Origin: Rhodospirillales bacterium
GTDB lineage: Bacteria > Pseudomonadota > Alphaproteobacteria > Rhodospirillales_A > JACZKS01
Direction: 5' to 3'
DNA: 38,920 nt
Assembly (NCBI GenBank): GCA_018648445.1
Contig: JABGRG010000033.1
Coordinates: forward strand, 1 to 38,920
Of the stretch, positions 33,261 to 38,920 are shown one piece after another. How positions within the stretch are numbered: position 1 is the stretch's first letter; every line of letters starts with the position of its first letter. A model generated the notes under the pieces. It was not told the origin of the DNA. It did no database searches and saw only the letters and a program-made list of their open reading frames with translations. The position numbers and the translations under genes were made by a program.

Positions 33261-34832
33261 GTGGACGACGCGGGGCTGATGGCTATTTCAAGGGAACTTC
33301 TCGACGAGTTGGCGGAACGCCGGGCTTCTGCCGAAGCGGGCGGTGGCGAGGGAAAGGCGCGGATCAGGCGTGAAAAGGGCCTGATGACGGCCAGGGACAG
33401 GCTGTACGGCCTTTTCCAAACCGACACCTTTCAGGAATTTGGCCTGCACGCGCGCCACGATACCGACCACTTCACCATTGAGAGCAAAAAGATGGGCGGT
33501 GACGGCGTGGTCACCGGGACCGGCTTTGTCGCAGGCAGGCCGGTGGCGGCGTTCAGCCAGGACTTCACAGTCGCGGGCGGGTCGCTGGGCAAGGTTCACG
33601 CCGGAAAAATCTGCGCCATCATGGATTACGCCGAACGCACCGGCATTCCGGTTGTCGGCTTCAAGGATTCGGGCGGCGCGCGCATTCAGGAAGGGGTCGA
33701 TTCCCTTTCCGGCTACGGGCAGGTGTTCAACCGCAATGTGCGCCTTTCGGGCGTGGTGCCGCAGATAGCGGTCATCGCCGGGCCATGCGCGGGCGGGGCG
33801 GCCTATTCACCGGCGCTGATGGACTTCGTGATCATGTTGCGCAAGAGCGCCAGCATGTTCATTTGCGGACCCGACGTGATTAAGGCGGCCACCGGCCAAT
33901 CTACCACCATGGAGGAAATCGGCAGCGCCGAAAGCCATGCCGCTATCAGCGGTAATGTGCATTTTATCGCCGAGGACGACACCGACGCCGTTTCCATCCT
34001 GCACCGGCTTTTGTCCTATCTGCCGCCCAACAACATGGCTGACCCGCCGCATGTTCTGGCCGACGAGGTGACGGCCACCGAAGATCCGGGCATGGACGCC
34101 ATCCTGCCCGAAGATCCCAAGCAGGTTTTTGATGTCAAGCAGGTCATCGCGCGGCTGAGCGACCCCGGATCGTTCCTGGAGGTCCAGTCGGAATTCGCCG
34201 CCAATCTGGTGGTCGGTTTTTCCCGTATCGAAGGATGCGTGGTCGGCATCGTCGCCAACCAGCCGGTCGTCAAGGCCGGTACGCTGGATATTGACGCCTC
34301 CGACAAGGGCGCGCGCTTTATACGCACGTGTAACGTCTTTAATATTCCCATCGTGACTTTGGTCGATGTTCCCGGGTTTCTTCCCGGCATCGCGCAGGAG
34401 CGCGGCGGTATCATCCGCCACGGCGCCAAGATGCTGTTTGCCTACGGCGCATCGACGGTTCCGATGATTACGGTGGTCATGCGCAAGGCTTACGGCGGCG
34501 CTTATCTGGCCATGTGCAGCCAGGACATGGGGGCCGATGCTGTGTTTGCCTGGCCCAGTGCTGAAATCGCGGTCATGGGGGCGGAAGGAGCGATCCGCAT
34601 TCTCTACAAAAAGGAATTCGAGGCCACGCAGTTCCCCGATGAAATGGCCGCCGAACTCACGGCTGAATACCGTGAGCAATTCGCCTCGCCTTATCATTCG
34701 GCGGAACGCGGCTTTGTCACCGACGTGATCGAGCCTTCGCGGACCCGGGCGCGGGTGGCGCTGGCGCTGCGCACGCTTCTTTCCAAGCGTGAAACCCGTC
34801 CGCCCAAGAAACACGGGAACATTCCGCTATGA
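33261..34832 (+). CDS. mmdA: Carboxyltransferase subunit alpha of a Na+-pumping methylmalonyl-CoA-type decarboxylase
   Basis: It moves the carboxyl group from (S)-methylmalonyl-CoA to biotin on the carrier subunit. The product is 523 aa from GTG 33261 or 517 aa from ATG 33279; neither has an ideal ribosome site. The carboxyltransferase fold is shown by GGSLGKVHAGKI and KDSGGARIQEGVDSLSGYG near 130-150, GPCAGGAAYSPALMDF near 175-190, and in the C-terminal half VDVPGFLPGIAQERGGIIRHGAK and RKAYGGAYLAM. These also occur in propionyl-CoA carboxylase beta; the downstream membrane subunits and the lack of a biotin carboxylase gene favour the decarboxylase. The exact acyl-CoA is inferred. Confidence 0.88.
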   Translation: MDDAGLMAISRELLDELAERRASAEAGGGEGKARIRREKGLMTARDRLYGLFQTDTFQEFGLHARHDTDHFTIESKKMGGDGVVTGTGFVAGRPVAAFSQDFTVAGGSLGKVHAGKICAIMDYAERTGIPVVGFKDSGGARIQEGVDSLSGYGQVFNRNVRLSGVVPQIAVIAGPCAGGAAYSPALMDFVIMLRKSASMFICGPDVIKAATGQSTTMEEIGSAESHAAISGNVHFIAEDDTDAVSILHRLLSYLPPNNMADPPHVLADEVTATEDPGMDAILPEDPKQVFDVKQVIARLSDPGSFLEVQSEFAANLVVGFSRIEGCVVGIVANQPVVKAGTLDIDASDKGARFIRTCNVFNIPIVTLVDVPGFLPGIAQERGGIIRHGAKMLFAYGASTVPMITVVMRKAYGGAYLAMCSQDMGADAVFAWPSAEIAVMGAEGAIRILYKKEFEATQFPDEMAAELTAEYREQFASPYHSAERGFVTDVIEPSRTRARVALALRTLLSKRETRPPKKHGNIPL

Positions 34833-35179
34833 CGGGCATGGCCGAACTTGAAATCATGGCCACCGGCGTGGCTATCGTGATGGGGGTTCTGTCGCTTCTT
34901 TGGGCGATGACGGCGATGATCGGCGGCGTCGTCAAACTTGGCGGGCGCGTTAAAAGCCGCCCCGGCAAGACGGTTGAAGCGCCGACGGACCAGGGCGGCA
35001 TTCCCTCCCGGCATTTGGTCGCCATTGTGGCTGCGGTAGCCGAGGTGATCGACGAGCCGCACCATATCGTAAAGGTCTCGGCGCCCGCCCACACAGCGCC
35101 AAGCTGGGCGGGACATGGACGAACAAGCCGTCATTTGGCGGATTGGCGTGGTTTGCGCCCCTCAAACGGGGGGCGTTAG
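34829..35179 (+). CDS. mmdD: OadG/MmdD-like small membrane subunit (delta) of the decarboxylase
   Basis: The small subunit anchors and stabilises the complex. The 116-aa product has one N-terminal transmembrane helix (about residues 9-33, ATGVAIVMGVLSLLWAMTAM) and a soluble part with HLVAIVAAVAEVI. The C-terminal end, SWAGHGRTSRHLADWRG, resembles the Trp- and Gly-Arg-rich end of OadG-family proteins. The start overlaps mmdA by four bases (ATGA). Such subunits diverge quickly, so context carries much of the call. Confidence 0.82.
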   Translation: MTGMAELEIMATGVAIVMGVLSLLWAMTAMIGGVVKLGGRVKSRPGKTVEAPTDQGGIPSRHLVAIVAAVAEVIDEPHHIVKVSAPAHTAPSWAGHGRTSRHLADWRGLRPSNGGR

Positions 35180-35199
35180 GAATATCGGATGGTTGGACA

Positions 35200-35580
35200 A
35201 TGAAGAAACTTCGCATAACGGTCGAGGGCAAGACCTACGACGTCACCGTTGAGGTGTTGGGGGATACGGGAACCCCGATTGCACCTGCTCCGGCACCTGC
35301 GCAAATCGTTTCGGCTCCTTCCACGCAAGCGGCGGCGGCCGAACCGGCCGTACTTCCCGCTGGCGCGGCGGAGGACGTGGTCAGCCAGTTGGCCGGGACC
35401 GTGGTGTCGGTCGAGGTCAGCGTCGGCCAGTCGGTGGCCGCCGGGGACGGTCTGTTGACCATCGAGGCGATGAAGATGAACACCTCTATTATTGCGCCCA
35501 AGGCAGGCACGGTCACGGCCGTGGCCGTGGCGGCGGGCGCGGTGGTCGAGGAAGGCCAGCTTCTGGTCACGCTTGCCTAA
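35200..35580 (+). CDS. mmdC: Biotin carboxyl carrier subunit (gamma) of the decarboxylase
   Basis: The 126-aa product carries the carboxyl group on biotin between the alpha and beta subunits. The N-terminal MKKLRITVEGKTYDVTVEVL is typical of these carriers. An Ala/Pro-rich linker spans about residues 25-58. The biotinyl domain follows, with Lys92 in EAMKMN as the biotinylation site. The frame is open upstream to 35143 within mmdD, but ATG at 35200 matches homologous N-termini. Confidence 0.92.
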   Translation: MKKLRITVEGKTYDVTVEVLGDTGTPIAPAPAPAQIVSAPSTQAAAAEPAVLPAGAAEDVVSQLAGTVVSVEVSVGQSVAAGDGLLTIEAMKMNTSIIAPKAGTVTAVAVAAGAVVEEGQLLVTLA

Positions 35581-35604
35581 TCGGTCCGGGGGAGGCCAAA
35601 ACCT

Positions 35605-36741
35605 TTGATCGATAACTTAACCGAGCTTTGGAGTCTTTCCGCAGCTTCTCACCTCACATGGCGCATGCTGGTGATGTGGGTGGTGGTCGTCGTGCTTTTG
35701 TATCTGGGGGTTTTTCGCAAGTTCGAACCCCTGTTGCTGGTTCCCATCGCCTTCGGGGCCTTGCTGGCGAACCTGCCCACCGAGGGTTTGGTGAATTTGC
35801 CGCACGGCGATGAAGCGGGCGGACTTTTCTATTACATCTCGAAGGGCATCACCCTTGAAATCTTCCCGCCGATCATCTTCATGGGCGTTGGCGCGCTGAC
35901 GGATTTTGGACCGTTGATCGCCAACCCGCGTACGCTATTGCTGGGCGCGGCCGCGCAATTTGGCGTGTTCGTGACCTTCGCGGGCGCCATACTGCTGGGC
36001 TTTTCGGTGATGGAGGCCGGCGCCATCGGCATCATCGGCGGGGCCGACGGACCGACGTCCATTTTTCTCGCCAACAAGCTGGCCCCGCACCTGTTGGGTC
36101 CCATCGCGGTGTCGGCGTATTCCTACATGGCGCTGGTGCCGGTGATCCAGCCACCGATCATGCGCCTGCTGACCACCGAAAAAGAACGCAAAATCCGCAT
36201 GCGTTCGCTGCGCCCGGTGTCGCGCATCGAAAAGCTGATTTTCGTGCTGGTCGTGACCATTGCCTGCATCCTGCTGGTTCCGGCGGCTTCGGCGCTGATC
36301 GGAATGCTGATGTTCGGCAATTTCATTCGCGAATGCGGCGTCACCGAACGCCTGTCCAAAGCCGCCCAGAACGAAATCATTAACGTGGTGACCATCTTCT
36401 TAGGGATGAGCGTCGGCATCACCATGACCGGCGATCAATTCCTGCAGGCAGAAACGCTCAAGATCCTGGCGCTGGGCGTCGTCGCGTTCGGCATTGCCAC
36501 CGCGTCCGGACTGCTCATGGCCAAGCTGATGAACTTGTTTTCTCGCAAGAATCCAATCAATCCGCTGATCGGTTCGGCGGGCGTGTCGGCTGTGCCCATG
36601 GCGGCCCGCGTATCCCAAGTGGAAGGCCAGCGCGCCGATCCCGACAACTTTCTCCTGATGCACGCCATGGGCCCCAACGTCGCAGGAGTCATCGGAACCG
36701 CCGTCGTCGCCGGATACTTCATCGCCCGACTGGGGGGGTGA
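35605..36741 (+). CDS. mmdB: Na+-translocating decarboxylase beta subunit (TTG start)
   Basis: The membrane subunit releases CO2 from carboxybiotin and pumps sodium outward. The 378-aa product is very hydrophobic. Conserved elements include [21 protein letters not shown] with the key Asp148, [16 protein letters not shown] near 170-190, [15 protein letters not shown] near 235 and [20 protein letters not shown] near 315. TTG at 35605 is the start; the strong GGGGGAGG site lies about ten bases upstream. It completes the order A-D-C-B, which I recall for the Propionigenium modestum enzyme. Confidence 0.93.
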   Translation: MIDNLTELWSLSAASHLTWRMLVMWVVVVVLLYLGVFRKFEPLLLVPIAFGALLANLPTEGLVNLPHGDEAGGLFYYISKGITLEIFPPIIFMGVGALTDFGPLIANPRTLLLGAAAQFGVFVTFAGAILLGFSVMEAGAIGIIGGADGPTSIFLANKLAPHLLGPIAVSAYSYMALVPVIQPPIMRLLTTEKERKIRMRSLRPVSRIEKLIFVLVVTIACILLVPAASALIGMLMFGNFIRECGVTERLSKAAQNEIINVVTIFLGMSVGITMTGDQFLQAETLKILALGVVAFGIATASGLLMAKLMNLFSRKNPINPLIGSAGVSAVPMAARVSQVEGQRADPDNFLLMHAMGPNVAGVIGTAVVAGYFIARLGG

Positions 36742-36745
36742 CCGG

Positions 36746-37039
36746 GTGTCGGAGGAAACGACCAAATCCGTCCGGATTATTGTCAAGGGACGGGTTCAGG
36801 GCGTCTGGTTCAGGGCCTGGACTCAGCAGGAAGCGCAAAAACGTGGGTTGTCGGGCTGGGTGCGCAACCGAATGGACGGCAGCGTCGAGGCCCTGTTTTA
36901 TGGCCCAAAAAACGTCGTCAACGATATGATGGAAGCGTGCTGGAATGGTCCGCCCTCGGCCCGCGTCGACAGCCTGACCCCTGACAAAACCGAAGAAATT
37001 CCCGGCCACGGCGATTTCCGGACGTATCCGACGGTTTAA
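36746..37039 (+). CDS. acyP: Acylphosphatase
   Basis: A small cytoplasmic enzyme that hydrolyses acyl phosphates. The 97-aa product from GTG 36746 has the signature GRVQGVWFR with catalytic Arg23 and GWVRNRMDGSVE with catalytic Asn41. It is four bases after mmdB and probably cotranscribed, though a link with the decarboxylase is not established. Its last four bases overlap the stop of the convergent deaminase gene. Confidence 0.94.
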   Translation: MSEETTKSVRIIVKGRVQGVWFRAWTQQEAQKRGLSGWVRNRMDGSVEALFYGPKNVVNDMMEACWNGPPSARVDSLTPDKTEEIPGHGDFRTYPTV

Positions 37040-37494
37040 CCCACCCACCGTTTCAAAACGTCGATGGCTTCGTCACCGGGCATTTTTTCGCCGGGTGCGG
37101 ATCGTTCCTCAATAGGGCGGGCGATATCCTCGGACAAAGTGCCGCTTCCGAGCCCGGCCTGTCGCGAATCTACCGCCGATGCGGCGAAGTAGACCCGTTC
37201 GATCCCCGCCCACCAGATGGCGGCGGCGCACATGGCACAGGGTTCGCACGAGGTGTATAGCTCACAGCCCGAAAGATCGGAGGTTCCCAGGTTTCGGCAA
37301 GCGTCGCGGATGGCGTCGATTTCACCATGCGCGGAGGGGTCAAGTGTGCTGCCGACGCGGTTGCGTCCTTCGCCGGTGATTTTTCCATCTTTGACGATGA
37401 CGGCGCCGAAGGGCCCATCGCCTTCCGCCTTGTTTGAGGCCGCGCTGAGCTCAATGGCCCGGCGCATAAAGTCAGCTTTTTCCATTTCATTCAC
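37036..37494 (-). CDS. Nucleoside deaminase (TadA/guanine-deaminase-like)
   Basis: A zinc enzyme of the cytidine deaminase fold. The 152-aa product has the zinc ligands His56 in SAHGEIDA and Cys86 and Cys89 in EPCAMC, with Glu58 as the proton shuttle. The usual HAE is HGE here. GDGPFGAVIVKDGKI near 25-39 is typical. Its sequence and stand-alone context fit a free nucleobase or nucleoside deaminase better than the tRNA enzyme, but the substrate is not proven. It is transcribed right to left, six bases after the upstream hypothetical gene. Confidence 0.85.
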   Translation of the reverse strand: MNEMEKADFMRRAIELSAASNKAEGDGPFGAVIVKDGKITGEGRNRVGSTLDPSAHGEIDAIRDACRNLGTSDLSGCELYTSCEPCAMCAAAIWWAGIERVYFAASAVDSRQAGLGSGTLSEDIARPIEERSAPGEKMPGDEAIDVLKRWVG

Positions 37495-37500
37495 CGAAGG

Positions 37501-37842
37501 TCAGTGGTCTGAGGGAGCGACGAAGCGATCGCTCAGGCCGGTGTCATATGTCATACCGTCCGCCGTCACGATGACCAGTCCGTTCTCAATGCGCGCCAGA
37601 CCCTTGCGGGATAGCGCCGTCCACACCGCGCGGTTGGAAAATCCGCTGGCGTCGCGCGCCGTAACGGTGAACGCGCCCACATGAACGTGCTCGCCGTGGG
37701 GGTGTGGAACATGAAGAATCGTCGTCTCGCCCGAGGCATCGTCGTGCCGCGCCCCGTCCTCATCCTTGGCCAGAACCTGAGCCAGAACCAGGGTGCGCAA
37801 TTGCAGCTTGTTCAGCTTCAGCGGATTTTTCCTCGGTGGCAT
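37501..37842 (-). CDS. Conserved-looking hypothetical protein, His-rich
   Basis: Not assigned to a named family. The 113-aa product has a basic N-terminus (MPPRKNPLKLNKLQLRTL) and a His-rich stretch HVPHPHGEHVHVG at about residues 44-56 with five histidines, which could bind a metal. The C-terminal half (SGFSNRAVWTALSRKGLARI, then a beta-hairpin-like GLVIVTADGMTY) resembles a small winged-helix arrangement; this is an impression only. It is the first gene of a two-gene minus-strand unit with the deaminase. Codon use is like its neighbours. Confidence 0.7.
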   Translation of the reverse strand: MPPRKNPLKLNKLQLRTLVLAQVLAKDEDGARHDDASGETTILHVPHPHGEHVHVGAFTVTARDASGFSNRAVWTALSRKGLARIENGLVIVTADGMTYDTGLSDRFVAPSDH

Positions 37843-37983
37843 GGCGTTTTTCCGTATTCAATTTTCCGATGCGGCGGAAAGTTTACTTTGTTTTATCGAC
37901 AAGGCGCAATTATGGGGGCGTATCCGCTCACAAGTCCTATATAAGACATAAGAGTTTCCCAACCGAAAAAGACGAGAACGATC

Positions 37984-38920
37984 TTGAGCTTTCCCATCGC
38001 CTACCGGTTTAGCCGCAAAACCCTGCATCGTTATTTTCCTGGTGTCGTCGTCTGTTTTACGGTGGCGGCGGCGGCGCGGTTTTTGTCGGACCACTACGGC
38101 GCGCCGCAGATGCTGTTCGCCCTGTTGTTGGGTCTGGCATTTCATTTTCTTGCGGAAGAAAACTCATGCATTCCAGGCATCGAATTGACGGCCAAGAAAA
38201 TCCTGCAAATCGGGGTTGCGTTACTGGGAATGCGCATTACCGTCGATCAGGTCATCGGGCTTGGGCTGGATTCGGTCGCTCTAGTTGGCGCGGGCGTTAT
38301 CGCGACGATCCTCGTGGGTATCGGTATGGCCCGCCTGTTGGGGCGCACCGCCGTATTTGGGATGTTGACGGGGGGTGCGGTCGGCATTTGCGGCGCTTCT
38401 GCCGCGCTGGCCATCTCGGCGGTTCTGCCACGAAATTCCAATGCCGAACGAAACACCATCTTTACCGTGATCGCGGTGACAACGCTCAGCACCATCAGCA
38501 TGATCGCCTATCCGATTATCGCGACCTGGCTGGGAATGAGTGACCATACGGCAGGGCTGTTCCTTGGCGGCAGTATCCACGATGTGGCCCAGGTGATTGG
38601 TGCGGGCTATGGTCTGTCGCCCGAAGTTGGCGACATTTCCACCGTCACCAAACTGTTCCGGGTGGCCATGCTTGTGCCTGTGGTGTTTACATTGTCGCTG
38701 TTGTTTCGCAATCGTGGCGGAAAAGCCGGAAAAATCCCGGTTCCGTTTTTCGTGCTGTTCTTTTGCCTGTTCGTTGGCATCAATAGTTACGCGCCGCTGC
38801 CCGAGGGCCTTCACGAAGCGCTTGTTAATGCCTCGCGCTGGTGTCTGGTGGCGGCCATCGGTGCGCTGGGCGTCAAAACGTCGCTCAAATCCCTGGCCCA
38901 GGTGGGAACCATCCCCATCG
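37984..38920 (+). CDS. YeiH-family putative sulfate exporter (partial, C-terminus beyond the window)
   Basis: An integral membrane protein of the UPF0324/YeiH family, annotated as putative sulfate or sulfonate exporter. The open frame runs from TTG 37984 off the end of the window; 312 codons are visible and roughly 30 or fewer are probably missing. Family marks are LTAKKILQIGVALLGMRITVDQV near residues 67-89, TGGAVGICGASAALAISAVLP near 125-145 and GGSIHDVAQVIGAGYGLS near 197-214. About nine hydrophobic segments are visible. No in-frame ATG or GTG precedes TTG before the stop at 37942. It is divergent from the hypothetical gene, with 141 bases between them. Confidence 0.9.
   Translation, partial: MSFPIAYRFSRKTLHRYFPGVVVCFTVAAAARFLSDHYGAPQMLFALLLGLAFHFLAEENSCIPGIELTAKKILQIGVALLGMRITVDQVIGLGLDSVALVGAGVIATILVGIGMARLLGRTAVFGMLTGGAVGICGASAALAISAVLPRNSNAERNTIFTVIAVTTLSTISMIAYPIIATWLGMSDHTAGLFLGGSIHDVAQVIGAGYGLSPEVGDISTVTKLFRVAMLVPVVFTLSLLFRNRGGKAGKIPVPFFVLFFCLFVGINSYAPLPEGLHEALVNASRWCLVAAIGALGVKTSLKSLAQVGTIPI

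Noticed and set aside
35143..35199. Longer mmdC starting inside mmdD
   Set aside because: The frame is open, but the extra codons do not resemble carrier proteins, while the ATG at 35200 gives the usual N-terminus.

Overview
The window is about 38.9 kb of moderately GC-rich DNA from an alphaproteobacterium, probably of the Rhodospirillales (an inference from protein sequences and gene order; the species cannot be named). Pointers are the fused S10-spc-alpha ribosomal operon with adk between secY and rpsM, no rpmJ after secY, a zinc-independent S14, an ATP12-type F1-ATPase chaperone, and the run Deg protease - rarA - crcB - rluC. All genes are on the + strand except two near 37.0-37.8 kb.

Region 1 (1-14.2 kb) is the tail of tuf followed by 27 complete genes, rpsJ to rplQ, with secY, adk and rpoA. 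A sharp intrinsic terminator follows rplQ. Several non-coding structures look regulatory. A TTGACT-16 bp-TATAAT promoter between adk and rpsM carries a perfect dyad in its spacer. A hairpin holds the rpsM Shine-Dalgarno in its loop and the TTG start codon in its stem. A pair of mutually exclusive hairpins lies just before rpoA.

Region 2 (14.2-18.4 kb) is a housekeeping run: a periplasmic Deg/HtrA protease, the clamp-loader-like AAA+ ATPase RarA, the fluoride channel CrcB and an RluC-type pseudouridine synthase, joined by 4-base stop/start overlaps at two of the three junctions.

Region 3 (18.4-27.1 kb) is accessory. It has a small secreted protein behind a near-perfect sigma-54 promoter, a PLP aminotransferase, and then a catabolic cluster: DhaK-like and DhaL-like kinase subunits, an HpcH/HpaI (GarL-like) aldolase, a LacI-type regulator and a tripartite tricarboxylate-type importer (TctC, TctB, TctA). 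I infer uptake of an organic or sugar acid, aldol cleavage, and phosphorylation of the released short carbonyl compound; the substrate is unknown. From memory of related genomes, the cluster appears to sit between genes that are usually adjacent (rluC and a HAD phosphatase). The HAD gene has no ordinary start codon of its own, as if it had been joined to the end of tctA.

Region 4 (27.0-31.4 kb) holds the HAD phosphatase, an AsmA-family protein, the ATP12 chaperone and a 2-keto-4-pentenoate hydratase/FAH-like enzyme. Region 5 (31.6-37.0 kb) is a sodium-energetics locus: an SLC13/DASS Na+-coupled carboxylate transporter, then mmdA-mmdD-mmdC-mmdB for a biotin-dependent Na+-pumping methylmalonyl-CoA-type decarboxylase, and an acylphosphatase. 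A 41-nt stem-loop precedes mmdA. Region 6 is a two-gene minus-strand unit (a His-rich hypothetical protein and a nucleoside deaminase), then a YeiH-family transporter that runs off the window.

No rRNA, tRNA, CRISPR array, insertion sequence or phage gene was seen.
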